Origin: a virus
IMG/VR virus record: IMGVR_UViG_3300003322_000224
Location: 1 to 35,773 of that record
Length of the DNA: 35,773 nt
Strand: one strand, 5' to 3'
A program made the translations under genes and the position numbers. The notes beneath the pieces were generated by a model that saw only the letters and a list, made by a program, of their open reading frames with translations, had not been told where the DNA came from and ran no database searches. Below, piece after piece: positions 14,575-23,902 of this stretch. The stretch's first letter is position 1. The number at the start of each line of letters is the position of its first letter.

Positions 14575-16139
14575 TGCGTCGCCCGGTTGTCCCCGCCACT
14601 GTGGCGGGGAAGATGCAAAAGTCGCGCACGATGAGCGTACCTGCGCCAATCGGCGGCTGGAACGCGCGAGACTCGATCGCGAACATGCCGCCCGAGGATG
14701 CTGTGATCCTCACGAACTGGTTTCCGCGGCCCTCGGACGTGATTTTGCGAAGCGGCTCGCAGAACTGGGCGACCGGCCTGGGGAACCAGGTGAATACGAT
14801 CATGCCGTACAACCCATCAAGTGGATCGGGAAAGCTGTTCGCGGCAGCCGGCGGTTCCATCTTCGACGTGACGAGTGCGGGCGCGGTCGGCGCGGCCGTC
14901 ATAGGCTCCCTCTCGAGCGACAAGTGGAAATTTCTGAATTACTCCACGGCGGCCGGCCCATATCTGGCGATCGTCAACGGCGTAGACGGCTACTACGTCT
15001 ATAACGGCTCAAGTTGGCAGCAAATCACGTCCACCTCGTCAGGAATCTCAATCACCGGAGTGGACCCGACGACGCTCTCGGATATTCAGGAATACGCCTC
15101 GCGCGTGTGGTTCATCCAAAAGTCATCGCTCACGGCCTATTACCTCCCGGTCAATAGCGTGGGCGGCGCCGCAGCCGCTTTCCCGATGACTGCCATATTC
15201 CGCCGCGGCGGTTCGCTCGTCGCAATGGGGATTTGGACAGTCGACGGTGGATACGGGATGCAGGACTACCTGTGCTTCGTCACGACCGAGGGAGAAATCG
15301 CAATCTATGGCGGCACCGATCCGTCGCAGTCGAGTTCGTTCTCGCTCGTTGGCGTGTACCAAGTGGGCGTGCCAATGGGCAATCGCTGCTTCATGAAGTA
15401 TGGCGGCGATCTGCTTTATATCGGCAAGGACGGGCTTGGGCCGCTCTCGCGCCTGCTTGCGTCGTCGCGCGTCAACACCCAGGTCGATCTCAGCTATAAG
15501 ATCCAAAACGCCATATCTCAGGCGACGAGCCTCTATGCGTCGAATTTCGGCTGGGGCATGGTGCTCTACCCGGCTGCGAACGCGCTGCTTCTGAACGTGC
15601 CGGTCGCACAAGGTCAGCAGCAGCAGTACGTCATGAACACGATCACCGGTGCATGGTGCAACTTCACCGGATGGGCAGCCAATTGCTGGGTTCGATTCAA
15701 CGACAATCTCTACTACGGCGGAAATGGCGTAGTCGTGCATGCATGGAGTTCGGCGCAGGACGATAACGGTGGATCGATCGTCGGCGAGGCACTCCCCGCA
15801 TTCAACTATTTCGGCAGTCACCAGCTTAAGCAATGGACGATGGCTCGTCCGGTACTGCAATCGACCGGCACGCCCGGCGTACTACTCGGGCTGAACATTG
15901 ATTTCGACACGACGGCACCAAGTGGAGCGCCTGAATTCTCGGCGCAGTCGGGGGCAGTTTGGGATCAAGCGATTTGGGATGGCGCCGTATGGGGCGGCTC
16001 CCAGCAGATCATCAAGAATTGGCAGTATGTCGGCGGTGTTGGCTACGCCGCAGCGCTCCATATGCTCGTGAGCGCGCGCGATATGCCGGTGTCGTGGATG
16101 AGCACCGACTATGCAATGCTTGACGGGGGCGTGTTGTGA
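14571..16139 (+). CDS. Tail hub / tail tubular protein B-like
   Basis: 522 residues from the ATG at 14571 that overlaps the previous stop. It is beta-rich with repeated short blades: GGWNARDSIANMPPEDAVIL, TNWFPRPSDVILRSG, GGSLVAMGIWTVDGGYGMQD, TGWAANCWVRFNDNLYYGG. The opening 'GGWNxRD...MPPxDAxxLxNWFP' is characteristic of T7 gp12/P22 gp10-type tail hub proteins, which form a beta-propeller nozzle. The downstream GNAT gene starts in its stop codon. Confidence 0.8.
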   Translation: MMRRPVVPATVAGKMQKSRTMSVPAPIGGWNARDSIANMPPEDAVILTNWFPRPSDVILRSGSQNWATGLGNQVNTIMPYNPSSGSGKLFAAAGGSIFDVTSAGAVGAAVIGSLSSDKWKFLNYSTAAGPYLAIVNGVDGYYVYNGSSWQQITSTSSGISITGVDPTTLSDIQEYASRVWFIQKSSLTAYYLPVNSVGGAAAAFPMTAIFRRGGSLVAMGIWTVDGGYGMQDYLCFVTTEGEIAIYGGTDPSQSSSFSLVGVYQVGVPMGNRCFMKYGGDLLYIGKDGLGPLSRLLASSRVNTQVDLSYKIQNAISQATSLYASNFGWGMVLYPAANALLLNVPVAQGQQQQYVMNTITGAWCNFTGWAANCWVRFNDNLYYGGNGVVVHAWSSAQDDNGGSIVGEALPAFNYFGSHQLKQWTMARPVLQSTGTPGVLLGLNIDFDTTAPSGAPEFSAQSGAVWDQAIWDGAVWGGSQQIIKNWQYVGGVGYAAALHMLVSARDMPVSWMSTDYAMLDGGVL

Positions 16140-16609
16140 CCAAGCGCATCGTGTGGGACGACCCGCAGCGCGTGCTCTCGTTCGTCTCGCCGCGCGTGGA
16201 TGCTGAGCGTTTCTCCGACGAAGCGCGGGCGATCGGCCTAGAGAATGACGGCGAGCTGATCGCTGGAGTGGTATTCGAGGGCAGGAATGGAACGAACATT
16301 CTCATGCATGTGGCCTCCGATGGATCGCGCCATTGGATGACCCCTGCATACATGGCGGCGTGCTTCCGCTATGCTTTCGTGCAGGAGGGATGCAGCAGAA
16401 TCACCGGCCTCGTGCGGGCCGATAACGTCGAGGCTCAGCGTTTCGACGAGCACTTGGGGTTCAAGCGTGAAGGACAACTCCGCGCTGCTTGCACCGATGG
16501 GACGGACTTGATCGTCTACGGCATGCTGAAAAGCGAATGCCGATACATCGAAGGCAGGTACTATGCGGCACTGTTGGCTGACATGCGACGCGCCGGATTT
16601 GCCGTTTGA
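16136..16609 (+). CDS. GNAT family N-acetyltransferase
   Basis: 157 residues from a GTG start overlapping the hub gene's stop. The GNAT fold shows in GELIAGVVFEGRNGTN (beta strands), a helix MAACFRYAFVQEGC and the strand-loop ITGLVRADNVEAQRFDEHLGFKREG, where NxxAxRxxEhLGF is the classic acetyl-CoA-binding/C-terminal signature. It transfers acetyl from acetyl-CoA to an unknown amine. Genes like this sit in the tail module of several podovirus-like phages; whether they modify virion or host proteins is unsettled. It overlaps the next gene by 47 bases. Confidence 0.82.
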   Translation: MTKRIVWDDPQRVLSFVSPRVDAERFSDEARAIGLENDGELIAGVVFEGRNGTNILMHVASDGSRHWMTPAYMAACFRYAFVQEGCSRITGLVRADNVEAQRFDEHLGFKREGQLRAACTDGTDLIVYGMLKSECRYIEGRYYAALLADMRRAGFAV

Positions 16610-17510
16610 GGCATTCCGCAAAGCGCCCGGACGGAATCGACCGGCTACCCTGGAAGGCGGAGGGGGTAAGGATGGGGGTTCAGCCCCCTCATATCCCGAT
16701 CCGTACACGGTCGCCGGCGCGACCACGCAGACGAATGAGAATACGGCCGCCTATAACAAGGCGCTGAATCTCAATAACTACACGAATCCGTTCGGCTCGC
16801 AGACGACGGTTCAGACCGGCACCGATCCAAATACCGGCGCGCCGATCTATTCGACTCAGATCTCGGCCAATCCTCAGCTGCAGCAGCAGCTTTCGTCGCT
16901 GCTCGGGCAGACCGGGCAAAGCGCCGGTATCAATTCGCAGGCCCTTAATGGGCTCATGGGGTTATCGAGATCCATCAATCCCGCAGCGGCGCAGGCCGCG
17001 CAAGCGAACGGGCAGAATGCGTCCTATCAGTCGGCGATGGGCTATCTCACGCCGCAATTTTCCCAGCAACAGGAATCGCTGGACGCACAACTCGCGAATC
17101 AGGGGCTCGCGCCTGGTTCGCAGGCATGGAACAACGCTCAAGCTAACCTCGCGCGCAATCAGACCTTCGCGCAGCAGCAAGCGATCAATCAGGCTCAGCT
17201 CACGGGCTCGCAGATCGGCACGCAAAACCTGCAAAACCAACTCGCCGGCATCAATACGCAGGCGGGCCTTTTTGGACAAATGGTCGGGGTCGGGCAGGTT
17301 CCATATTCGAACCTGCAGACAATCGCACAGATGATTCCCGGCTATTCCGGCACAGCGCAAAGCAGCGCGGCACCGGCCAACATCGCGCAGCAGTTCCAGA
17401 ATCAGTACCAGTCGCAGCTAGCCGGCTATAACGCGAACCAATCAAGCTCGAATCAGATGATGGGCGGTCTGTTCGGACTCGGTTCCGCGGCGATGATGGC
17501 CTTCATGTAA
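16563..17510 (+). CDS. Virion-internal (ejection) protein 1
   Basis: 315 residues, rich in Gln, Asn, Ala and Ser. The middle (QQESLDAQLANQGLAPGSQA, then FAQQQAINQAQLTGSQIGTQ) is a well-spread phage motif in proteins encoded before the DNA-ejection set. The end (MMGGLFGLGSAAMMAFM) is hydrophobic and glycine-rich, suggesting membrane contact. The start at 16563 lies within the GNAT gene behind AAGGCAGG. A TTG at 16605 is possible. By position and composition it is a P22 gp7/gp20-like injected protein or a tail tip protein. Confidence 0.6.
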   Translation: MRHCWLTCDAPDLPFEAFRKAPGRNRPATLEGGGGKDGGSAPSYPDPYTVAGATTQTNENTAAYNKALNLNNYTNPFGSQTTVQTGTDPNTGAPIYSTQISANPQLQQQLSSLLGQTGQSAGINSQALNGLMGLSRSINPAAAQAAQANGQNASYQSAMGYLTPQFSQQQESLDAQLANQGLAPGSQAWNNAQANLARNQTFAQQQAINQAQLTGSQIGTQNLQNQLAGINTQAGLFGQMVGVGQVPYSNLQTIAQMIPGYSGTAQSSAAPANIAQQFQNQYQSQLAGYNANQSSSNQMMGGLFGLGSAAMMAFM

Positions 17511-17519
17511 GGAATAATC

Positions 17520-18275
17520 ATGCTAGGCGACATCGGCGATTACCTCGGCGCGACATTCAAAGAGATCGGCAAGCATCCGCTGCAAGCCGCGGGCGCAGCG
17601 CTTGGCGTTCCCGGTTATGACCCATTCTTTGGCGGACTCTTCAATAACCACAAGGGCGGTGCTCTGCTCAGTCCGACGGGAAATTTCACGTCGAGCGCGT
17701 GGGGCGAAATGTATAAGGACAACCCCGGGAACAAGGGCGGACTCGATACATTCCATCGCATCAATTCAATCGCCGACGTAATCGCCCCGATGATCGCGGG
17801 CGGCTATGCCTCGGGAGCGCTGGGCGGTGGCGGCAGCGCCGCAGCGTCAGGCGGCATCGATTCCGGCTTCGGCATGCCTGCTGGCGGCGAGTTGGATCTC
17901 GGCGGATCACTTGGTTCGGCGCCAACCGGACTTTTCAGCGGGCTGAATCCCGGCGCGAGCATGGGCTCGTCATATGGCGGCAGCGCGCTCGGTGGCGGCT
18001 TCTCCGGGCAGATGGCCGGCATGCAGCCTTTGAGCTTCAGCGGCGGAGCGGCCGGCAGTTCGCCATATCTAAACGCTTTGCAGCAAGCGCTGCAGCAGCA
18101 GTCGAACGTCAGTCAGCAGCGTGCGTCACAGCCTTCGGCAACATTCTCGCCGGCGCCGCAGATCGATGAGGCCTATGGGCTACAAGCCTATTCCCCGATC
18201 CGCACATATGGCGCCGTCACGCCTCAACAAGTGCTTGCGCAGCGTCTCATGAATTACGGAGGCAACTATGCCTAA
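17520..18275 (+). CDS. Virion-internal (ejection) protein 2
   Basis: 251 residues. The N-terminus (MLGDIGDYLGATFKEIGKHP) leads to a stretch with DPFFGGLFNNHKGGALLSPT. A glycine/serine-rich segment (about 85-165) follows with hydrophobic patches, then a Gln-rich tail (YLNALQQALQQQSN). There is no enzyme motif. Glycine-rich, weakly hydrophobic proteins in this place are typically ejected with the DNA and line the path through the envelope. It is separated from the gene before by 9 bases and overlaps the next by 8. Confidence 0.55.
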   Translation: MLGDIGDYLGATFKEIGKHPLQAAGAALGVPGYDPFFGGLFNNHKGGALLSPTGNFTSSAWGEMYKDNPGNKGGLDTFHRINSIADVIAPMIAGGYASGALGGGGSAAASGGIDSGFGMPAGGELDLGGSLGSAPTGLFSGLNPGASMGSSYGGSALGGGFSGQMAGMQPLSFSGGAAGSSPYLNALQQALQQQSNVSQQRASQPSATFSPAPQIDEAYGLQAYSPIRTYGAVTPQQVLAQRLMNYGGNYA

Positions 18276-20199
18276 CGCAGGGATGGTCGTTCTCCCACAG
18301 TTCCAGGGCAATTACTACGACCTGCAGCGTCAGCAGGCGCTCGCGCAGGCACTTACGCAGCAGGCATTGCAGGGATCGCAGCCAGCGCCGGCGGCGGCCG
18401 TCGGCCCATATCAGGTACAGCCGAAATATTCGATTGGAGCGGGCATTGCGCAGCTCGGGCAAGCGCTGCTTGCTTCCCGCATGGCCGATCGCGTTTCGCA
18501 GGGCTATAACCAACTTGGCGCGCAACAGGCCCAAGCGTTTGGATTCGGCGCGCCCGCGGCGCAAGCGGACGGTTCTAGTAATGCGGCGCTTGCACAAGGG
18601 GCATCCCAGGGCGACGTGGGTCCGACGCTCACGAATGCTGCACGCATGGATGCGCTGCAAGCGGCCGCGCCCGCGCAGGGAGGCTCCGCGACTTCGCCCA
18701 TGAATCCGCTTGGGTTGCCGCCGGCGCTCGCCTACACGGCCTATGCGTCGGACCCGGCTAAGTACGCCGAGATGCAGGCGGCAGCCTACAAGCCGACCGA
18801 TATGGCGCTCATGCTACGGCAGGCTGGCATCGATCCTTCGTCGCCGCTGGGCCGCTCGGTTATGCAACAAGCGATCGTCAAGGCGAACAATATCCCACTC
18901 GTGGCCGGACGCGCCGGCGCCCCCATGTACGACTACGAAGGCCATGTCGTGGCGATGGCGCCGAAGATCCCGGATAACGCGATCCCGACGATTCAGAACG
19001 GGCAGGTGACGGGCGTGACAGGATTGCCCGGTGCCACTGACATTGAAGCGGCGAATGCCACCGCGAAGGCGAGCGGGCCTGCCTCGTTCAATCTGCAGAA
19101 GGTCTGGAACCGGCAGACCAAGCAATATGAGTTTCAGCCGGCGACGAATGTGTCCGCGGCGGCCGGTGGCACCAATCTCCCGCTCCCGCTCCGCAATAAC
19201 AATCCCGGTGCGGTGTCGCCCGGTGGCAAAGTCGCCAGCTACCCCGACATGCAGACGGGCCTCGCCGCGATGGATCAGAACCTCGCGAATTATGCGAAGG
19301 ACCCGAACGTGAAGACGCTCGCCGACGCAATTACGAAATGGGTTGGCTCACCTCCGAATGCGCCGGCCTATATCAAGGACGTGTCGACGCGCCTGGGTAT
19401 CGGCGCGAACACTCCCGTCGATTTGACGAATCCGGCGCAGCGGCAGGCGATCGGCACGGCGATCATGCTGCACGAGAGTGGTCCTAGCGCGGTATTCGGT
19501 GGCGGAGGCGCAGCCGGCGCGGGGTCCCCTCAAGCAACTTCGCCCCAACCGCGCGATGGCGCAATGGCTGCCGAGCCGCAGGCCGGCTTCACGAAAGGCC
19601 AGGAAGACTTGCAAGGCGATCTGACGAAGAAATGGGGCGCGCTGAATGACGCCAATTCTCAGGCGCAGACGACGATCTCTTACCTACAGAACATCCGCGA
19701 TCTGGCATCCAAGGCGGCAACCGGTCAGCAGTCGGATAAGCTCAATTTCGTCAATGGGCTGTTGTCGCTCGCTGGCAGTGAACGCGCGACGAACATGGTC
19801 ACGGCGAATAACCTGCTCGATAAGTACAGCAATCAGATCGTCGCGCGGCTCGGTACCGGCTCGCTCGGTACCGACGCGGCGCGCTCGATTCTCGCCTCCG
19901 CCTATCCGAACGCGCATATGACGAACGACGCTATCAACGAGGCGGTATCGAACCTCGTCGGCGCGAGCCAGATGACGCAGGCAAAAGCGCGCCTGCTGCA
20001 AGGCGCCTATAACGCGCGCGATCCGCAGGCATACAACCAAAAGGAGATGGTCTTCGACCAGAACGCCGACCCGCGCATCTGGCAATACAAGAACATTACC
20101 GACCCGAATGCGCGCAAGGCATTCGCACGCCAGGTGCTGCAGCAGGATCCGCAGTTCCCAGCGAAGATCAAGGCCCTTGAGGGCATCGGAGCGCTCTGA
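18268..20199 (+). CDS. Virion-internal protein with murein-hydrolase-like domain
   Basis: 643 residues. Residues 1-290 are Ala/Gln-rich helix. Residues about 305-410 hold a domain starting LPLPLRNNNPGAVSPGGKVA, with SYPDMQTGLAAMDQNLANYA, WVGSPPNAPAYIKDV and AIMLHESGP. This pattern is known from phage and conjugation-linked murein hydrolases and from the 'structural protein P5'-type annotation. A large helical C-terminus follows. The likely role is local opening of peptidoglycan during DNA entry, like T7 gp16 or PRD1 P7. The RNNNPGA motif is clear; catalysis is not proven. GGAGG precedes the start. Confidence 0.72.
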   Translation: MPNAGMVVLPQFQGNYYDLQRQQALAQALTQQALQGSQPAPAAAVGPYQVQPKYSIGAGIAQLGQALLASRMADRVSQGYNQLGAQQAQAFGFGAPAAQADGSSNAALAQGASQGDVGPTLTNAARMDALQAAAPAQGGSATSPMNPLGLPPALAYTAYASDPAKYAEMQAAAYKPTDMALMLRQAGIDPSSPLGRSVMQQAIVKANNIPLVAGRAGAPMYDYEGHVVAMAPKIPDNAIPTIQNGQVTGVTGLPGATDIEAANATAKASGPASFNLQKVWNRQTKQYEFQPATNVSAAAGGTNLPLPLRNNNPGAVSPGGKVASYPDMQTGLAAMDQNLANYAKDPNVKTLADAITKWVGSPPNAPAYIKDVSTRLGIGANTPVDLTNPAQRQAIGTAIMLHESGPSAVFGGGGAAGAGSPQATSPQPRDGAMAAEPQAGFTKGQEDLQGDLTKKWGALNDANSQAQTTISYLQNIRDLASKAATGQQSDKLNFVNGLLSLAGSERATNMVTANNLLDKYSNQIVARLGTGSLGTDAARSILASAYPNAHMTNDAINEAVSNLVGASQMTQAKARLLQGAYNARDPQAYNQKEMVFDQNADPRIWQYKNITDPNARKAFARQVLQQDPQFPAKIKALEGIGAL

Positions 20200-22325
20200 T
20201 GGCGAGTCTCGCGGATCAGTTTGCAGCGGACGCCGGCCCGGCGAGCTCGAAAGGCGCGTCCCTTGCCGATCAGTTCGCTGCCGATGCCAAAGCTGCGCCG
20301 GCTGCCGCTCCCGCGCCAGCGCCGCAGGCGGCCGCACAGCCGTCGATGCTCGATCAGCTCGGGCGGCAGATTGGCTTGACCGCGCGCGCGGGCATTACAG
20401 GCGTCACGGCGCTGCCTACGATGATTGGGGATGCGCTCAATTCCGGCATCAATCTCGGCATCCGGGGTGTGAATGCCGTGCATGATGCCGTCGTGCCGCC
20501 GACGCTCCCCGAGTTGATCACTGGTCGCACGCCGTGGATTCCAGAACTGTCGATGCCATCCCAGGAAGTGCAGCGGGGTATGAACGCCATTGGCGTGCCA
20601 CAGCCGCAGAACGCGACTGAGCGCATCGTTCAAGACGCCGCCAGTTCGATGGCCGGCGTTGCGCCTTCTGTGGCTGTCGGGCGCGTGTTGGCTGGCGCCG
20701 CATCGCCGGTCGTATCAGCCGTCGGCCATGGACTTGCAACCGCGCCCGGCATGCAGATGTTCGGCGCAGCGGGATCGGGCACAGGCTCATCCGGCGCGCG
20801 CGAGCTAGGACTCGGACCAAGCTGGCAGATCGCCGGTGGGGTGCTCGGCGGTGCGGGCGGCGTCGCAGCGGGATCGGGCCTGACTGCGGCGGCGCGCGGC
20901 ATCGGTAATGCTGTCGGCCGCGCAACAGCTCCCGCGCTAACTCTACCGGCCGCCGCAGCGCGCGCAGACGTGGGCGTCGATCGCGCGGTGTCCGACCTCG
21001 GACCGCAGGGCGGCCAGCTTTTCTCGCCGCTCGAAGTCGATCCGCTCAAGCAACAGGTCGCGCAGCAACTGCTGCAATACCCCAATGCAAGTGCGGCCGC
21101 TGCAGTGCGCGCGCAGGACTTCCGCAATCTGGGGATTCAGCCGACGCTTGGGCAGATCACGCGCGATCCGATGCAGTTCGCGCAAGAGCGAAACATGCGC
21201 GGCATACCCGACGTTGGAGCACCGCTCACGCAGCGCATGAACGCGCAGAACACGCAGCTGCAGCGGAACCTATACAGCCTCGCTGGGCAGCCTGCTGACG
21301 CGTTCACGGCCGGCACACAGTTGCAGACCACGCTCAAGTCGATCGACGATCAAATGGGGCGCCAAGTCAGCGATGCCTACGCGGCGGCGCGCGCCTCAAG
21401 CGGGAAGAATCTCGATGTGCCGCTTCAGGGCGTCGCGCAGGACTATGCGCAGGTTCTGAACGACTTCGGCGACAAGGTGCCGAGCGGCGTGCGCAATAAC
21501 TTCGAGCAGCTCGGCCTGATGGGCGGAACTCAGCGTAAGACGTTCTCGATCGAGAACGCCGAAAACCTGCTCAAGGTCATCAACGCCAACCAGAGCAATG
21601 ACCCGGCGACGAACGCGGCGCTCGGGCAACTGCGCACGAGTGTGAAGAACGCGATTCTGTCGGCCGACGATCAGGGCGGCGTCTATGCGCCAGCCCGAGC
21701 ACTCGCCGCGCAGCGATTCGCGTTGCAGGATCAGGTTCCGGCGCTCGAAGCGGCTGCGAGCGGGTCGGTGGCGCCGGATGACTTCATGCGGCGCTTCGTT
21801 CTGAACGGCAAGACGAACGACGTGCTTGCACTCGCGAACCTGCTCAAGCAGAACAATGCGGCCGCGCTCGGCGAGGCGCGCAATCAGGTGGGCGGCCAGC
21901 TGGCGCAGGCTGCGTTCGGCGCTAACCCGGCCGGAGATGCCTCGTTCTCCCCGGTCGCATACGCGAACGCCTTGCGCAATCTCGGGGACACGAAGCTCGG
22001 GGCCTTCTATACGCCGGAGGAGATCGGGCAGTTGCATACGATCGGCCGCGTGGGCGGATACATCAATAGCTTCCCGAGCGCGGCGCCGGTCAATACCTCG
22101 AACACCGCATCGGCGATTACCGGGCTGCTGGGGTCGGGCGTGAAGAAGGTGCCGTACATCGGACCGCTGATCCAGGGCGCGCAAAACCGCGCATTCGTGG
22201 CGCGGGCACTCGCGGCCTCGCTCGACAACGCGCCCGCCGCGCCGATTCCAACGCCAGCGAATCCTCTAGCCGCGGGCTTGCTTCGCCGCACGCCAGCGCC
22301 GAATCGCTCCAATGGCGCCCCGTAA
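20199..22325 (+). CDS. Virion-internal (ejection) protein 4, large
   Basis: 708 residues. The N-terminus carries a near-repeat: SLADQFAADA at residues 3-12 and again at about 21-30. A long Ala/Gly-rich region (about 60-270) with weakly hydrophobic helices follows. The C-terminal half is helical and charged (QRKTFSIENAENLLKVINAN). Size, composition and place match the large ejection proteins of P22-like and T7-like phages (gp16/gp20, gp15). No enzymatic motif is recognised. The start shares one base with the upstream stop. It is the last gene of the head/tail block before the fibre and lysis genes. Confidence 0.65.
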   Translation: MASLADQFAADAGPASSKGASLADQFAADAKAAPAAAPAPAPQAAAQPSMLDQLGRQIGLTARAGITGVTALPTMIGDALNSGINLGIRGVNAVHDAVVPPTLPELITGRTPWIPELSMPSQEVQRGMNAIGVPQPQNATERIVQDAASSMAGVAPSVAVGRVLAGAASPVVSAVGHGLATAPGMQMFGAAGSGTGSSGARELGLGPSWQIAGGVLGGAGGVAAGSGLTAAARGIGNAVGRATAPALTLPAAAARADVGVDRAVSDLGPQGGQLFSPLEVDPLKQQVAQQLLQYPNASAAAAVRAQDFRNLGIQPTLGQITRDPMQFAQERNMRGIPDVGAPLTQRMNAQNTQLQRNLYSLAGQPADAFTAGTQLQTTLKSIDDQMGRQVSDAYAAARASSGKNLDVPLQGVAQDYAQVLNDFGDKVPSGVRNNFEQLGLMGGTQRKTFSIENAENLLKVINANQSNDPATNAALGQLRTSVKNAILSADDQGGVYAPARALAAQRFALQDQVPALEAAASGSVAPDDFMRRFVLNGKTNDVLALANLLKQNNAAALGEARNQVGGQLAQAAFGANPAGDASFSPVAYANALRNLGDTKLGAFYTPEEIGQLHTIGRVGGYINSFPSAAPVNTSNTASAITGLLGSGVKKVPYIGPLIQGAQNRAFVARALAASLDNAPAAPIPTPANPLAAGLLRRTPAPNRSNGAP

Positions 22326-22399
22326 CGCGTGATAGATGGCAATCGATCCGAAAGGACCAAACGCAATGATTGCATTCTGCAGATTCATGGAGGTATCCA

Positions 22400-23221
22400 A
22401 TGCCACGCAACGGTAGTGGGACGTACAGCTTACCATCGGGCAATCCGGTCGTGACCGGCACGACGATCAGCTCGAGCGGATGGGCCAATCCAACGCTTTC
22501 CGACATCGCGTCCGCACTGACTTCCTCAATCGCGGTGGATGGTCAGACGACGCCGACGGCGAATCTTCCGATGGGCAATTTTCGCCATACCGGCTGCGCC
22601 GATGCTCAGAACGCGAATGAGTATGCCACGGTCTCGCAGGTGCAAGCAGCCGGCTTGGCCGTGCTCGGCGCGTCCAAGGGCAATACGCTGACGCTGACGG
22701 GTGCCGCCAGCGTCTATCGAGCCGTCTATATGCAAACCTCGGGCTCGAATCGATGGTTCGCCGGGGCCGATACGGCGACGGAAAGCGGATCGAATGCCGG
22801 ATCGAACTTCGAGATTATTCGATATACCGACGCCGGCGCCATCATCGATTCGCCGATGACAATCAATCGCGCGACGGGGAATGTGACGTTTTCGCAGAAC
22901 GTTACGGCCACCGGCACACTTAGCGGTTCGAATTTAACGGGAACGTCGGATGAGCGTCTCAAGGAGGACTGGCGTCCGATGGCGCACGATTTCCTTGAGC
23001 GCATGGCTGGCGTGCTGCACGGCACATTCGCATGGGTGAACGGCGGCCCGCGCAGCGCCGGGGCCGGCGCGCAATCGATGCGCGAAGCATTTCCCGAGGT
23101 CGTTCACGAAGCCGAAGATGGCACGCTCTCGATCGCATATGGGCATGCCGCGCTTGTTACTGTGCTCGAACTCATCCCGCTCGTGCTGCGGCTGCTTGAT
23201 GAGCATGGGGAGGCGCCGTGA
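22400..23221 (+). CDS. Tail fibre with C-terminal S74 intramolecular chaperone
   Basis: 273 residues from the ATG at 22400, behind GGAGG. The N-terminus (PRNGSGTYSLPSGNPVVTGT) is a fibre attachment type; a beta-rich shaft follows. From residue about 182 (TSDERLKEDW) runs a Peptidase_S74 domain with the self-cleaving Ser-Lys pair S183 and K188, then GTFAWVNGG, AGAQSMREAFPEVV and a helical end (HAALVTVLELIPLVLRLLDE). Such domains trimerise the fibre and then cut themselves off just before the Ser. It is the main candidate for host recognition. The preceding 74 bases hold no gene. Confidence 0.85.
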   Translation: MPRNGSGTYSLPSGNPVVTGTTISSSGWANPTLSDIASALTSSIAVDGQTTPTANLPMGNFRHTGCADAQNANEYATVSQVQAAGLAVLGASKGNTLTLTGAASVYRAVYMQTSGSNRWFAGADTATESGSNAGSNFEIIRYTDAGAIIDSPMTINRATGNVTFSQNVTATGTLSGSNLTGTSDERLKEDWRPMAHDFLERMAGVLHGTFAWVNGGPRSAGAGAQSMREAFPEVVHEAEDGTLSIAYGHAALVTVLELIPLVLRLLDEHGEAP

Positions 23222-23709
23222 CGCTGCCGTCCTCCTTTCCTCTATCGATGTCGCAAGTCGCAACAGAACTCGGCACGACGTTGCCGCTATCGGTCAGCAA
23301 CCCATGGATTCTCCTGCTGTCGGGAAAGTATGCGCTGCCGATCAGTTTCAGTGATTTGCTAGGCAAGTCGGGTCGCTACGACGGATCGGCTCAGATCAAT
23401 CAAAGCGGTCAATTCGACTGCTTCGTATCACTTCCGAATGTCCCATTCTTCAACTGTTCGATTATCGAAATCGAAGAAAGCACGGCAAATGGATTGGTGG
23501 TCTATTGTGCTCAAGGATCGCATTCCGTACAGAATCCTTTAAAGATCCTCGTGAAAGACAACACGACTGGCCAGTCTGTCGTTTTAGCGCAAGTCTCCGG
23601 TACGGGAAATGGCCTCATCGGATTGCAGTGGCAGGCTAATCCCGGGGCTATAGGCATGCTTAATGACATTGGACAGACCCACAGTTTCACCATCCTTCCA
23701 TCGAATTGA
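23218..23709 (+). CDS. Tail-associated hypothetical protein
   Basis: 163 residues from a GTG overlapping the fibre stop. The N-terminus (LPSSFPLSMSQVATELGTTL, then YALPISFSDLLGKSGRYDG) is a pattern common to phage tail or fibre-associated proteins whose first 45 residues are conserved and whose rest varies. The remainder is beta-rich (FDCFVSLPNVPFFNCSIIEI). Its base composition is noticeably lower in GC than its neighbours, which points to more recent exchange. Confidence 0.6.
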   Translation: MTLPSSFPLSMSQVATELGTTLPLSVSNPWILLLSGKYALPISFSDLLGKSGRYDGSAQINQSGQFDCFVSLPNVPFFNCSIIEIEESTANGLVVYCAQGSHSVQNPLKILVKDNTTGQSVVLAQVSGTGNGLIGLQWQANPGAIGMLNDIGQTHSFTILPSN

Positions 23710-23719
23710 CGGGGTTCTA

Positions 23720-23902
23720 ATGGAACACAATCACGCCAATCTGCTGTCGATGCTGCCGCCAATCGTGGGCAGCGTCATCGGCCACATCGCCAACGACCTT
23801 ACCGTGTCGAACGTCGCTTCGATTGCATCGATCGCCTATTGCGTGGTCGGCGTATGGGTCATGCTCCGAAGGAATCGAGATGAGAAAAACCGATCCGAAT
23901 GA
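23720..23902 (+). CDS. Probable holin
   Basis: 60 residues. Two hydrophobic stretches, LLSMLPPIVGSVIGHI and ASIASIAYCVVGVWVML, are followed by a charged tail (RRNRDEKNRSE), the layout of a small class II-type holin. It is the first gene of the lysis cassette. It would form the membrane lesion that releases the lysozyme. It overlaps the second membrane protein by 23 bases. The in-frame upstream extension lies within the previous gene and was rejected. Confidence 0.7.
   Translation: MEHNHANLLSMLPPIVGSVIGHIANDLTVSNVASIASIAYCVVGVWVMLRRNRDEKNRSE

Noticed and set aside
22363-22373. GCAATGATTGC palindrome before the S74 fibre gene as a terminator.
   Set aside because: The loop is one base and there is no T-run.
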